64,000 bases of DNA from DASSUW01 sp963844205 (GCA_963844205.1 CAWJNK010000001.1:1984001-2048000); one strand, 5' to 3'; positions 53,330-62,690 are shown, numbered from the stretch's first letter. The notes: generated from the sequence alone by a model not told the origin. Numbers and translations are program-made.

Positions 53330-54319
53330 TCAGACGGCGGCGCGGCCGAGCATGGTAGCACCGAAATCCGCGATCACTAGACGCTGATCGCCGAGCGTCG
53401 GGGCGCGCTGCAGGGCGTCCATCACGGCGTGCGGGGCGTGCAGCCGCTCCGCGTACCACGGGTGAAATTTCCTCAAGTAACGGGCGGCCCGCTCTGGCCC
53501 CAAATGCTCCTCGGCGCGGTCCAGCACCCAGTCCCATTCCTCCAGAACCTCGTGCACCGACGGGCCCTCCTCGCGCAGCCCGAGCACCTGCTCGAACAGC
53601 CACGGGTTCCCGAGCGAGCCGCGCGCGAGCATGACCGCCTCGCAGCCCGTGTGCTCGAACACCCACCGCACGTGGTCGGGGTCGTTCATCCCGCCGGTGA
53701 CGATCACCGGCACCGCCAGCGAGTCGACGAGCGAAGCGGCCAGGTCGTAGTCCGGCGTGCCCTTGTGGCGGACCTTGATCGTGCGCGGATGGAACGTGAT
53801 CCCCGCGACGCCGGCCTCCGAGACCAGCCGATGAGCCACGTCGACTCCCTCGGCACGCAGCTTCACGGTCACCGGCAGGCTGGAGCCCTCACGAGCGGCC
53901 CGCGCCACCGCCACCGCCACATCGGGATTCGAGAGCAGCGCCGCGCCCGCGCCCGTCTTCATCACCTTGGGCACCGGGCAGCCCATGTTGAGGTCGATGA
54001 TGTCCGCCCCCAGGCTGGCCACGTGCGCCGCCGCCGACCGCATGATCTCCGGGTCCTGGCCGAAGAGCTGCATCGCCACCGGCCCGCCCTCGCGCTCGCG
54101 CGGGTCGATCGTCAGCAGCTCGTCGTGCGTCTTGCGGTTGCCGTAGTGGATCGCGAACGACGAGACCATCTCGGACACCGCCAGGCCCGCGCCGTAGCGC
54201 TTGGCCTGCAGGCGCACGAACCAGTTGCCGATCCCGGCCAGCGGCGCCAGCACGACCCGGTTCGGGATCGTGACGCCGCCCAGCTCCCATGAGTCATGCA
54301 GCGAACGCACAGCAAGCAT
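53330..54319 (-). CDS. dus: tRNA-dihydrouridine synthase
   Basis: Protein of 329 residues. FMN-binding barrel with NRVVLAPLAGIGN, LNMGCPVPKVMKTGAGAALL (catalytic cysteine in MGCP), GITFHPRT, VTGGMNDP and MLARGSLGNPWLFEQ. Reduces uridines in tRNA. It is of the DusB type by gene order. Start at the ATG 54319 (MLAVRSLHDS). Adjacent to coaX. Confidence 0.93.
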   Translation of the reverse strand: MLAVRSLHDSWELGGVTIPNRVVLAPLAGIGNWFVRLQAKRYGAGLAVSEMVSSFAIHYGNRKTHDELLTIDPREREGGPVAMQLFGQDPEIMRSAAAHVASLGADIIDLNMGCPVPKVMKTGAGAALLSNPDVAVAVARAAREGSSLPVTVKLRAEGVDVAHRLVSEAGVAGITFHPRTIKVRHKGTPDYDLAASLVDSLAVPVIVTGGMNDPDHVRWVFEHTGCEAVMLARGSLGNPWLFEQVLGLREEGPSVHEVLEEWDWVLDRAEEHLGPERAARYLRKFHPWYAERLHAPHAVMDALQRAPTLGDQRLVIADFGATMLGRAAV

Positions 54320-54328
54320 GCTAAGGCG

Positions 54329-54352
54329 CTCGCACGAGCTTGCGAGTGCGAG
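54329..54352. promoter_or_regulatory. Inverted repeat between coaX and dus
   Basis: CTCGCAC at 54329 and GTGCGAG at 54346 form a 7-bp stem within 24 bp, 10 bp before the dus ATG on the minus strand. It could hinder dus translation or be part of a processing site. Confidence 0.35.
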
Positions 54353-54366
54353 TAAGCCGCATACGG

Positions 54367-55134
54367 TTACTCCTGGTTGCGCTCCCAGATCAACTTCAGG
54401 CCCTGGAGCGTCAGCAGGTCGTCGACTTCGTCGAGCGAGTCGCAGAACGGGACGACTACGTGCGCCAGGCCGCCGGTCGCGATCGCCTTCGTCTCGGCGC
54501 CGAGCTGCTCCCGCAGGCGGCCGACGATGCCGTCGACCATGGCCGCGTAGCCGAAGATCATCCCCGACCGGATCGCGTCGACCGTCGACTTGCCGACGAG
54601 CGAGCGCGGCTCGACGAGGTCGATCCTGGGCAGCGCCGCCGCGCGATCGCTGAGCGCCTCGAGCGAGATCTCCATGCCCGGGAAGATCACCCCGCCCAGG
54701 TACTCGCCCTCGGCCGAGACGACGTCGTGCGTGACCGCCGTGCCGAAGTCCACGACCACGCACGGCCCGCCCAGCTTGTCGTAGCCCGCGACCGCGTTCA
54801 CGAGCCGGTCCGGCCCGATCTCGCGCGGGTTGTCGTAGCGGATCGGCATCCCCGTCCGCAGCCCGGGGCCCACGACCGGCATGTCGTGCCCGAGATAGCG
54901 CCGCGCCATCTCCGTCCACTCCGGTCGCAGCTGCGGGACCGTCGACGAGACGATCGAGGCGTCGATCAGCTCGAACGTCACCCCGCGCAGGCCGAGCAGC
55001 GCGCGCAGCGCCGCGCCGAGCTCGTCGGCGGTCGACTCGCGCACGGTCGCGAACCGCCAGTGCTCGTGCAGCTTGCCGTCCCGGAACGTGCCGAGATGGG
55101 TCTGCGTGTTCCCGACGTCGACGACGAGCAGCAT
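54367..55134 (-). CDS. coaX: Type III pantothenate kinase
   Basis: Protein of 255 residues. LLVVDVGNTQTHLG (ATP-binding DxGNT), PREIGPDRLVNA, VVDFGTAVTHDVVS and GGVIFPGMEIS are the CoaX motifs. First step of coenzyme A synthesis. Start ATG 55134. In the conserved backbone between folK and dus. Confidence 0.95.
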   Translation of the reverse strand: MLLVVDVGNTQTHLGTFRDGKLHEHWRFATVRESTADELGAALRALLGLRGVTFELIDASIVSSTVPQLRPEWTEMARRYLGHDMPVVGPGLRTGMPIRYDNPREIGPDRLVNAVAGYDKLGGPCVVVDFGTAVTHDVVSAEGEYLGGVIFPGMEISLEALSDRAAALPRIDLVEPRSLVGKSTVDAIRSGMIFGYAAMVDGIVGRLREQLGAETKAIATGGLAHVVVPFCDSLDEVDDLLTLQGLKLIWERNQE

Positions 55135-55217
55135 CACGCATAAGAATGCCTGCGTCGCCGTCCAGGCGACGCCTTGACCTCGACGGGCGCCATCCGGGCG
55201 TCCGATGATCTGGCGGC

Positions 55218-56996
55218 TCAGCGACGGACGATACGGACCGGGGCGGTGATCGCGCGCGTGCGACCGCGGCCGTCCCGCACCGCCGCGTATACGTGCCCCC
55301 GCTGCGGCCGCCGCAGCGCGCGGCGCTCGCGCCGCGACAGCGGGATCCGGACGCGCTGCTGCTCCCCCCGCCGCAGCGAGACGACGCGCGTGCCGAGCAC
55401 GACCGTCTTGCGGCGCGTGAGCGTGATCGTGCCGGCGCAGCGCCGCACCGTCGCGTTCGGGCACCCCACACGCACACGCGCGCGCCCGCGCGCCACCCGG
55501 ACGCGCTTGGAGAGCACCGCCACCCCGCCGAACGCTCCCCTCCGCGCCCGCGGCACGCCCTCCAGCGGCGGGACGGCGGGGATCAGCGCGATGTCGTCCA
55601 CGTAGGCGTCGTTGTAGCGGCCGCCGCGCGGCTCGGAGTGGACGACGACCGCGATCCTGCGGGTCAGCCGGGGAACCGTCGCGGTCGCGGCCCGCGGCAT
55701 CAGCATCGTCGCGTTCCCGCGCTCCGCCGCGCCCACCGTGGCGAGCGACATGGCGCCGAGCCCGACGCCGGCGGGCCCGACGAACCGCGCCCGCACGGTC
55801 CCCTCGTCGGCGTCCCGGCGGAAACCGCCGAGCAGCGCCGAGAGCAGCACCGACACGCCCACCCGCGCGTCGATCTCCGGCGCCCAGCGCGTGACGTCGA
55901 CCACCTGCGTCGCGGTCGTGGCGCCCGACGGGCCGCCGGCGAAGAACGCGTCCCCTGCCCCGAGCGCCGCCGACGCCTCGAGCGACGGGAACGCGAACGC
56001 CCCCACCACGCTGCCGTAGAGCACGCTCGTGAAGCCGCCGGTGCGCCGCCAGCGCGGAGGGGCCGGCGAGGCGGTGTCGTCGATCGCCGGCGTGCCGAGC
56101 TCGGCGCCGGGATTCGCGAGCAGGTTGCCCGCGGTCGGCGGTCGAAGCGGCGGGCGCCGCTCGTAGGCGCCGATGTCGCGCCGGGCGGTGCCGTCGGCGT
56201 CCCCGTCCATCGCCCGCACGTCGCCGCCCGCGTCGGTCTGCGGCTCGTCGTCGGCGAGCGGCTGCGGGTCGCCGGTCTCGACCAGCGGCGAGTCCGGTTG
56301 CAGCCGCAGGTCGCCGGGCGCGGCCACGAAGCGCGGGTCGACGCCGCTCTCCGGCAGGTGCGTGTACGACAGCGTGGCGTTGCCGGTCAGACCGCGCGAG
56401 AACCCCCAGATGACGGAGTTGGCGAGCGCCGCCCCGCCCGCGATCCGCAGCCCGACCGGGCCGGTGCCGAACAGGGTCAGGTGCGCGGCGGTCAGCGTCC
56501 CGGACTCGACGTCGATCCCCGGACCGGCGACCGCGACGCTGTGTATCCCCACCGCTCCCGCGGTCACCATCGCGCCGGCGACCGACGACGTCCGCAGGGC
56601 CGATCCGTCGCGCAGCCGGACCGCGCCCTCGACCTCCAGGTCGTCGCCCTCGCCGCGGAGCGCCAACGCGGTCCCGGAGGCGCGCACGGTCAGCGCCGCG
56701 AGCGACGAGCGGTCCTCGCCGAAGTCCACGTGCCCGTCGAGGATCGTCGCCCCGCGCCCGGCGCCGACCACGCGGACCGGCTCGCCGGCCTCGTCGGCGA
56801 CGGCGCCGGTCTCGGTCCTCCTTCCGACGCGGATCGTGTCGGGCCCCGGCGCGTCGCCCGCGGCCGCCAGCGCCCCCGACAGGCTCGGCTGATCGACGCA
56901 GCCCGGGGCGGTTGTGCCGACGCAGAACGTCGCGCCCTCCGCCGGGGCGGCCCACAGAGCCAGGATCGCTGCGCCGAGCGCGGCCCTTCGCACCAC
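55218..56996 (-). CDS. Secreted parallel beta-helix protein
   Basis: Protein of 592 residues with a signal peptide (MVRRAALGAAILALWAAPAEG). Then a right-handed beta-helix like that of choice-of-anchor/polymorphic outer-membrane-type proteins (GARGATILDGHVDFGEDRSSLAALTV, NSVIWGFSRGL, RRDIGAYERR), a middle NLLANPGAELG jelly-roll-like domain, and a basic C-terminal beta domain (TITLTRRKTVVLGTRVVSLRRGEQQRVRIPLSRRERRAL). Common in Solirubrobacterales. Likely surface or secreted; function unknown. It interrupts folK-coaX. Confidence 0.8.
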   Translation of the reverse strand: MVRRAALGAAILALWAAPAEGATFCVGTTAPGCVDQPSLSGALAAAGDAPGPDTIRVGRRTETGAVADEAGEPVRVVGAGRGATILDGHVDFGEDRSSLAALTVRASGTALALRGEGDDLEVEGAVRLRDGSALRTSSVAGAMVTAGAVGIHSVAVAGPGIDVESGTLTAAHLTLFGTGPVGLRIAGGAALANSVIWGFSRGLTGNATLSYTHLPESGVDPRFVAAPGDLRLQPDSPLVETGDPQPLADDEPQTDAGGDVRAMDGDADGTARRDIGAYERRPPLRPPTAGNLLANPGAELGTPAIDDTASPAPPRWRRTGGFTSVLYGSVVGAFAFPSLEASAALGAGDAFFAGGPSGATTATQVVDVTRWAPEIDARVGVSVLLSALLGGFRRDADEGTVRARFVGPAGVGLGAMSLATVGAAERGNATMLMPRAATATVPRLTRRIAVVVHSEPRGGRYNDAYVDDIALIPAVPPLEGVPRARRGAFGGVAVLSKRVRVARGRARVRVGCPNATVRRCAGTITLTRRKTVVLGTRVVSLRRGEQQRVRIPLSRRERRALRRPQRGHVYAAVRDGRGRTRAITAPVRIVRR

Positions 56997-57002
56997 GCCA
57001 AT

Positions 57003-57512
57003 CTAACTGCGCACGTCGAGCGGCGGGCCGGCCACTCGGACCTCCTGACCGGTGCCGAGCGCGTCGAGGCGGTCCGCCACGCGGCCGTCGCCCGGGACGA
57101 CGAGGTCCGGGGCCAGCTCGAGCAGCGGGACGAGCACGAAACGGCGCGACGTGACCTCGCGGTGCGGCAGCCGCAGGCGGTCGGACTCGTACACGAGGTC
57201 GTCGAGCAGCAACAGGTCGACGTCGATGGGCCGCGGCCCGTGACGCACCCCGCCGGGATCGCGTCCGAGCGCCCGCTCGACCGCCTTGCAGACGTCCAGC
57301 AGCGGCTCGGGCTCGAGGCCGGTCTCTACGCGCAGGCACGCATTGAGGAACTCGCGCTGGTCGAGCACCTCGCCGACCGGCTCCGTCTCGTACACCGACG
57401 ACGAGTCGAGGACCGCCACGCCGTGGGCCCACAGGTCCTCGACGGCGGCCTGCAGGTTCGCGCGCCGGTCGCCGACGTTCGAGCCGAGCCCGAGGTAGCC
57501 GACCCTCAGCAC
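57003..57512 (-). CDS. folK: 2-amino-4-hydroxy-6-hydroxymethyldihydropteridine pyrophosphokinase
   Basis: Protein of 169 residues. YLGLGSNVGDRRANLQAAVE, VYETEPVG, FLNACLRVETGLEP and RPIDVDLLLLDDLV are classical FolK motifs. Activates the pterin for FolP. Separated from folB-folP by a TetR/MMPL pair, and followed 6 bp on by the beta-helix gene. Confidence 0.95.
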   Translation of the reverse strand: MLRVGYLGLGSNVGDRRANLQAAVEDLWAHGVAVLDSSSVYETEPVGEVLDQREFLNACLRVETGLEPEPLLDVCKAVERALGRDPGGVRHGPRPIDVDLLLLDDLVYESDRLRLPHREVTSRRFVLVPLLELAPDLVVPGDGRVADRLDALGTGQEVRVAGPPLDVRS

Positions 57513-57546
57513 CGGATCGGCGCGGTGTCGGCATCGAGCGGATGCG

Positions 57547-59652
57547 TCATGACTCGGCCAGACCGATCCTCGCGTGCAGCCGCGCCAGCGGTCGCGGCGC
57601 CCACCAGTTCCAGCGGCCGAGCAGGGCCATGAGCGACGGCACGAGCAGCGCGCGGACCAGGAACGCGTCGATCAGCACGGCCAGCGCGGTCCCGACGCCC
57701 AGCTCCTTGATGAAGACGATCTCCGACGTCGCGAACGCGCCGATCGCGATGCAGAACAACAGCGCCGCGTAGGTGACGATCCGGCCCGTGCGCTCGAGCC
57801 CGACCGCCACCGCCTCGCGGTCCGGCAGCCCGCTGTCGCGGGCCTCCTTGATGCGGGTGAGCAGGAACACGCCGTAGTCGGTCGACAGGCCGAACGCGAT
57901 CGCGAACAGCAGGATCGGCTGGGTGGCCTCGAGCGCGCTCTGCGAGTCGTAGGCGAGCACCGACTCCAGCCGGCCGTCCTGGAAGATCAGCACGAGCAGG
58001 CCGAATGCGGCGCTCAGGGTCAGGAGGTTCATCAGCAGCGCCTTGATCGGCAGCACCACCGAGCCGGTCATCACGAACAGGATCACGAACGTCGTCCCGG
58101 CCAGCAGCATCAGCGCGACCGGCAGCGAGTGGCGCAGCGACGTCTGCTGGTCCATGAACCCGGCGGTCTGGCCGCCGACGCGGACGTGGAACGGCGCGTC
58201 CTCGGCGCGGATCGCGGTCACGAGGTCCTGGGCGTCGTTCGACAGCGGGTCGGCGCCGGTCACGACGTCGATGCGCCACAGCCCGTCCGCCCGCGCGGGC
58301 GGCGGGACGGCCTCGGCGTTCGGGAGGTCCGCCAGACGGCTGGCGTAGGCCTGGACCTCGGCTCGGTCGTCGGTCTCGACCGCGACGTAGATCGGCGCCG
58401 TGCGGCCGGGCGGGAACCCGCGCTCCAGCACGTCGTTCACGACGCGCGCGGATCGGTCCTGCGGCAGAACGCTGGCGTCGACGCCGGTGAACTCGATCCG
58501 CAGGAACGGCAGTCCCATGAAGATGAGCACCGCGGCGGTGATCGCGGCGATCGGCCCCGGCCGCCGCATGACCGCCTGCGAGAAGCGGTACCACGGGCCG
58601 GCGCGCACGTGCTCGGCGTCGCGCTGCATGGAGACCTGCCAGCGCTTGGGGCTGAGCGAGTTCACCCGCGGCCCGAGCGTGGCGAGAATCGCGGGCAGCA
58701 CCGTGAGCGAGACCACGGCGGCGCTCAGCGCGACGAGCACGCCGCCGACGCCCATCGAGTACAGGAAGCGCAGCTTGAAGACCATCAGCGAGGCCATGGC
58801 GGCGGCCACGGTCACCGCGCTGAACGCGACGGTGCGCCCGGCGGTGCGCATCGTCACCCGCAGCGCCTCGGCGGTGTCCGCGCCGGTGGCCAGCTCCTCG
58901 CGGAAGCGCGAGACGACGAACAGCGAGTAGTCGATGGCCAGGCCGAGCCCGGCGCCGGTGATCAGGTTGATCGCGAACACCGACATCGGCTCGATCTCGT
59001 TGACCAGCCGCAGCCAGACGAACGTGGCGAGGATCGTGGTGGCACCCACGGCGACGGGCAGGAGCGCCGCCACGGCGCTGCGGAACACCACGAGCGAGAG
59101 CAGGAAGAGCAGCGGGAAGGCGAGCATCTCGGCGCGCGCGAGGTCCTGCTCGACCTGCTCGCCGACCTGGGTGAACGCGAGCTGCCCGCCGCCGGCGGTC
59201 ACGCCCGGCTCGCGCTCGACGCGCTCCTTCAGGCGCAGCGCGGTCGTCTCCTCGTCGCCGCCGGCGCGGAAGCTGGCGAGCAGGTAAGTGGAGCGGCCGT
59301 CGCGCGAGACGAGCTCCGCGGGCTCGCCGTTCCGGACCGCGATCACCTGGACGACGTCGGGATCGCGCAACGCTCGCGCAACGCGCGCGACCTTCTCCTG
59401 CGCCTGCGGGGAGTCGACCGGCGCGCCGAGCCGGACGAGCGCGACGAGGTCGGGCGAGGCCGAGCGGCCCGTCGCCCGCTCGACGGCGTCCCGCGCGAGG
59501 ATCGACTCCGAGCCGTGGTCCTCGAAGTCGTCGTCGGAGTCCAGCAGCGAGACGACCGGGCCGCCGAACGCGCCTGCGAACGCCACGAAGACGACCGTGA
59601 GCGCGAGGACCAGCCGGCGACGGCGCGCGATCAGGCGGGCAAGGCGGTCCAT
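57547..59652 (-). CDS. MMPL-family (RND) transporter
   Basis: Protein of 701 residues with two sets of about six membrane helices and two large external loops. GAGLGLAIDYSLFVVSRFREEL (helix 4 motif) and the second-half FGLSTDYGVFLLTRIKEAR are hallmarks of MMPL/RND transporters. Proton-driven export of lipids or drugs. Preceded by a TetR gene overlapping it by 22 bp, so probably regulated by it. Confidence 0.9.
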   Translation of the reverse strand: MDRLARLIARRRRLVLALTVVFVAFAGAFGGPVVSLLDSDDDFEDHGSESILARDAVERATGRSASPDLVALVRLGAPVDSPQAQEKVARVARALRDPDVVQVIAVRNGEPAELVSRDGRSTYLLASFRAGGDEETTALRLKERVEREPGVTAGGGQLAFTQVGEQVEQDLARAEMLAFPLLFLLSLVVFRSAVAALLPVAVGATTILATFVWLRLVNEIEPMSVFAINLITGAGLGLAIDYSLFVVSRFREELATGADTAEALRVTMRTAGRTVAFSAVTVAAAMASLMVFKLRFLYSMGVGGVLVALSAAVVSLTVLPAILATLGPRVNSLSPKRWQVSMQRDAEHVRAGPWYRFSQAVMRRPGPIAAITAAVLIFMGLPFLRIEFTGVDASVLPQDRSARVVNDVLERGFPPGRTAPIYVAVETDDRAEVQAYASRLADLPNAEAVPPPARADGLWRIDVVTGADPLSNDAQDLVTAIRAEDAPFHVRVGGQTAGFMDQQTSLRHSLPVALMLLAGTTFVILFVMTGSVVLPIKALLMNLLTLSAAFGLLVLIFQDGRLESVLAYDSQSALEATQPILLFAIAFGLSTDYGVFLLTRIKEARDSGLPDREAVAVGLERTGRIVTYAALLFCIAIGAFATSEIVFIKELGVGTALAVLIDAFLVRALLVPSLMALLGRWNWWAPRPLARLHARIGLAES

Positions 59653-60164
59653 GCCCGGAAGACCGGATGGTCACTCTCGTGCAGATCGAGCGCGGCGACG
59701 ATGTTGAGCAGCATGCCGTGGGCGAAGAAGTCCCAGACATCGTCGGGCTCCGCACCGGCCAGCTCCGTGACTTCGGTCACGACGTTGCCGTACATGTGCC
59801 GCACGTGGTCGCGGATCTCGGGGTCCGCGCCCCCGGCCGCGTAGCTGTGCATCAGCATCAGGATCGCGTGGCGGTCGGGGAGCAGCTCGCTGACGTAGGC
59901 GTCGCCCATCGCCTTCAGCTCCTGGCCCGGCTCGGCGCCCGCGGCTGCGCGCCGGAAGGCCTCCAGGACCCGCTCGCACGCCCGGTCGCCACAGGCGAGG
60001 AACAGCTCGCGCTTGGTGCGGAAGAGCCGGAACAGGTAGGCGTGGGAAATGCCCGCGTCCCGGGCGATGCCCTCGGTCGAGGTCCCGTGATAGCCGCCGG
60101 TCGCGAAGTGCTCCATCGCCACCGCGAGGACCTCCTTGCGGCGCTCGTCTGCCGACTTGCGCAT
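59631..60164 (-). CDS. TetR-family regulator of the MMPL transporter
   Basis: Protein of 177 residues with the N-terminal helix-turn-helix (LAVAMEHFATGGYHGTSTEGIARDAGISHAYLFRLFRTK). It overlaps the MMPL gene by 22 bp, so the two are one operon. A near-palindrome upstream (60175-60191) could be its own operator. Confidence 0.9.
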   Translation of the reverse strand: MRKSADERRKEVLAVAMEHFATGGYHGTSTEGIARDAGISHAYLFRLFRTKRELFLACGDRACERVLEAFRRAAAGAEPGQELKAMGDAYVSELLPDRHAILMLMHSYAAGGADPEIRDHVRHMYGNVVTEVTELAGAEPDDVWDFFAHGMLLNIVAALDLHESDHPVFRAWTALPA

Positions 60165-60174
60165 GGTCGGTATG

Positions 60175-60191
60175 TTAGTGACTACTTACTT
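60175..60191. promoter_or_regulatory. Candidate TetR operator upstream of the TetR-MMPL operon
   Basis: TTAGTGACTACTTACTT has imperfect dyad symmetry (AGTGA/TTACT-type half sites), ten bases before the TetR ATG. Confidence 0.4.
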
Positions 60192-60235
60192 GCGTGTCAA
60201 TCTACGAGCACGACGGAGACTTGCGCGGTTGGCCG

Positions 60236-60673
60236 TCATCGCTCTTCCCGCCACACCTCGACCGAGACCTCCTCGACGGGCAGCGGGATCGGCGGCTCGG
60301 GCTTCGACGCCTTGACGGTGACGCTCTCGGCGCCGAACTGGGACGCGAGCCGGTCGGCGATCACCGCGCACAGGCGCTCGAGCGTCTTGTACGAGCGCTG
60401 CTGGGCGATGAGGGCGATCACCTGGCAGACCTCCCCGTAGTCGACGGTGTCCTCGACGCGGTCGGTGATCAGCGCGTCGGGCTCGCCGACGTCGAAGCGC
60501 ACGTCGAGGACCAGCCGCTGGCCGATCTCGCGCTCGGCCGCGGTGACGCCGTGGTGGGTGTAGAGCGACAGCCCGACGATCTCGACGGTGACCCCGACCT
60601 CGGGGCCCTCCTCGTCGTCGTCGTCCTCGCTCAGGTCGTCGTCGTCGTAGTCCTCGTCGGGGTCGGAGGCCAT
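60236..60673 (-). CDS. folB: Dihydroneopterin aldolase with an acidic N-terminal tail
   Basis: Protein of 145 residues. The first 27 residues are very acidic (EDYDDDDLSEDDDDEEGPE). Then the aldolase core: VTVEIVGLSLYTHHGVTAAEREIGQRLVLDVRF, DTVDYGEVCQVIAL, and VTVKASKPEPPIPLPVEEVSVEV. Catalyses conversion of dihydroneopterin to the hydroxymethyl pterin used by FolK. The only in-frame start lies 43 bp inside the end of folP, so the acid tail overlaps FolP's C-terminus. Confidence 0.9.
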   Translation of the reverse strand: MASDPDEDYDDDDLSEDDDDEEGPEVGVTVEIVGLSLYTHHGVTAAEREIGQRLVLDVRFDVGEPDALITDRVEDTVDYGEVCQVIALIAQQRSYKTLERLCAVIADRLASQFGAESVTVKASKPEPPIPLPVEEVSVEVWREER

Positions 60674-61473
60674 CGAGCGAACGTAGCAGCCGCCACCGCG
60701 AGGGCGTCTGCCGTGGCGGCGACGTCGTGGACCCGGAACACGCGCGCGCCGCGCTCGAACGCGATCACGCTGGTGGCGACCGTCGCGTGCACGCGCTCGG
60801 TCACGTCGCGGCCCGTGAGGCGGCCCAGGAACGACTTGCGGCTGGTCCCGATGACGATCGGCCGGCCCAGCGTGGTCAGCTCGTCGAGCCGGCGGAGGAG
60901 CTCGAGGTTGTGCTCGAGCGTCTTGCCGAAGCCGATCCCGGGGTCGAGCTGGATGCGCTCCTCGGCGACACCCGCTTTGGTTGCCGCGGTGAGCCGTTCC
61001 TCCAGGAACGCCTTGATGTCGTCGACGACGTCGTCGTAGTGGGGGTCGTCCTGCATCGTGCGCGGCTCCCCGAGCATGTGCATCAGGCAGCAGTCGACCT
61101 GGCGGTCGGCCACGAGCGCGGCGAGCTCGGGGTCGTGGCGGAACGCGGTGACGTCGTTGACGTAGCTGGCGCCCGCGTCGATCGCGCCCTCCGCCACGGC
61201 TCGTTTCATGGTGTCGATGGAGATCTGGGCCGGGAGGTTGAGACCCGCGACGCCCTCGACGACCGGCAGGACGCGCTCGAGCTCCTGCTCGGCGGTGACG
61301 GGGTCGGCGCCGGGCCTGGTGGACTCGCCGCCGACGTCGACGATCGACGCGCCCTCGGAGACCAGGCGGCGGGCGTGCGCGATGGCCGCGACGTCGTCGT
61401 CGAAGGCGCCGCCGTCCGAGAACGAGTCCGGCGTCACGTTGACGACGCCCATGATCGTGTACGGCGGCTCCAC
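60631..61473 (-). CDS. folP: Dihydropteroate synthase
   Basis: Protein of 280 residues. MGVVNVTPDSFSDGG, VDVGGESTRPG, YVNDVTA, LDPGIGFGKTLEHN and IGTSRKSFLG are conserved. Joins the activated pterin and p-aminobenzoate; the sulfonamide target. The C-terminal PTPTRTTTTTT tail arises from overlap with folB. Start GTG at 61473. Confidence 0.95.
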   Translation of the reverse strand: MEPPYTIMGVVNVTPDSFSDGGAFDDDVAAIAHARRLVSEGASIVDVGGESTRPGADPVTAEQELERVLPVVEGVAGLNLPAQISIDTMKRAVAEGAIDAGASYVNDVTAFRHDPELAALVADRQVDCCLMHMLGEPRTMQDDPHYDDVVDDIKAFLEERLTAATKAGVAEERIQLDPGIGFGKTLEHNLELLRRLDELTTLGRPIVIGTSRKSFLGRLTGRDVTERVHATVATSVIAFERGARVFRVHDVAATADALAVAAATFARWPPTPTRTTTTTT

Positions 61474-61580
61474 GGGCCCGACGGTAGACGATCCGTCCAG
61501 GCGGTGGCCGCGCAGGCGCTCGTCGGCGCCGGCTAGGACCGCGGCGGAGGCGATCGCGGGTGCCGCCTACGACCGGCGCG

Positions 61581-62690
61581 TCATCGCGTGATCCGCGGGC
61601 GGCGCCGCTGGGCGCTAGGCGTGTGGGTGCGCCGCGCGTGCCGGGGGTCGAGGCGTCGCGGCGGCGCCGGCGGTCCCGCCGGCGCCGGTGGTCGTGACGG
61701 CTCCGGCGACGCCGGCTCGCCCTTCGGCCGCCGCGGGAGCGCGCCGAGCGCGATGCCGGCGAGGATCGCCGCGCCGCCGAGCACTTGCGCCGGCCCGACG
61801 ACATCGTGGAACGCCACGGCGCCGGTGAGAGCTCCCACGAGCGGCTCGAGGTTCACGAACGCGCCCGCGAGCTCGGCGGGCACGCGCGCCTGCGCCCACG
61901 CGAAGAGCCAGAACGCGAGCAGCGTGCCGGTGAGCCCGAGCGCCAGGACGGCCACGATCGCCTGACCGCCCGCGGGCGCGGGCGGGGCGCCTTCGAGCAG
62001 GATCGCCAGCGGCAGAGAAGCGAGGCCGCCGGCCCCGAGCTGGACCGCCGTGACCGCCGCCGGGTCGCGCCCGGCGAGCAGCGAGGGCTGGGCGACGATG
62101 AAGCCTGCCGACCCGGTGACCGAGATCAGCACGAGCAGGTCGCCGGTCAGCGAAGTGCCCGCTCCGCCGCCGCCGGCCACGAGGCCGACGCCCGCGAGCG
62201 CGATCAGCGAGCCGACCCACATCAGCCGGCCGCCAGAGCCGCGCCCGAGGACCGCCGCGATGGAGGCGACGAGCACCGGCACGGCGCCGACGATCAGCGC
62301 CGCGTGGCTCACGCTGGTCCGCTCGATGCCGGAGTTCTGGAGCACGATGACGAGGCCGTAGCCGAGCGCGCCGGCTGCGACGACCGCAGGCGTCAGCGCC
62401 GCCCGCAGGGTGCGACGGGCGAAGAGCGCCAGCAGCGGCGCCGCGATCGCGAAGCGCGCGACCGCGAGCCAGCCCGCGCCGAGCCACTCGAGGCCCAGCT
62501 TCGAGAGCGGCACGGTCAGACCCCACAGCGTGCCCGCGGCGGCCAGCGCCACGATCGCGGCCCGGCGGTCGCCGCCGATGCCGCGCGCCGGGCCGGCGGT
62601 CCCGCGCGTCGGGCCGGCGGTCCCGCGCGTCGTCCCCCGGCCCGTGCCGGTGGACTCGCAGAGCGATGTCGTTGTCCGGTGCCACTTCAT
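61581..62690 (-). CDS. EamA/DMT-family transporter
   Basis: Protein of 369 residues: a Gly/Thr/Arg-rich N-terminus with tandem TRGTAGP repeats, ten membrane helices in two EamA halves (AAGTLWGLTVPLSKLGLEW...; GTLLAFWLFAWAQARVPAELAGAFVNLEPLVGAL), and a long Pro/Arg-rich C-tail. Export of amino acids or metabolites is typical. Divergent from an Lrp/AsnC regulator that may control it. Confidence 0.87.
   Translation of the reverse strand: MKWHRTTTSLCESTGTGRGTTRGTAGPTRGTAGPARGIGGDRRAAIVALAAAGTLWGLTVPLSKLGLEWLGAGWLAVARFAIAAPLLALFARRTLRAALTPAVVAAGALGYGLVIVLQNSGIERTSVSHAALIVGAVPVLVASIAAVLGRGSGGRLMWVGSLIALAGVGLVAGGGGAGTSLTGDLLVLISVTGSAGFIVAQPSLLAGRDPAAVTAVQLGAGGLASLPLAILLEGAPPAPAGGQAIVAVLALGLTGTLLAFWLFAWAQARVPAELAGAFVNLEPLVGALTGAVAFHDVVGPAQVLGGAAILAGIALGALPRRPKGEPASPEPSRPPAPAGPPAPPRRLDPRHARRTHTPSAQRRRPRITR
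62590..62631. repeat. Tandem repeat, 2 units of 21 bp, in the EamA gene
   Basis: GGGCCGGCGGTCCCGCGCGTC occurs at 62590 and 62611, giving two TRGTAGP-type peptides in the cytoplasmic N-terminus. Copy number may vary. Confidence 0.75.

Noticed and set aside
54367..57534. Very long minus-strand frame of 1055 residues
   Set aside because: Arg/Gly/Pro-rich shadow over folK and the beta-helix gene; only the coaX end is real.
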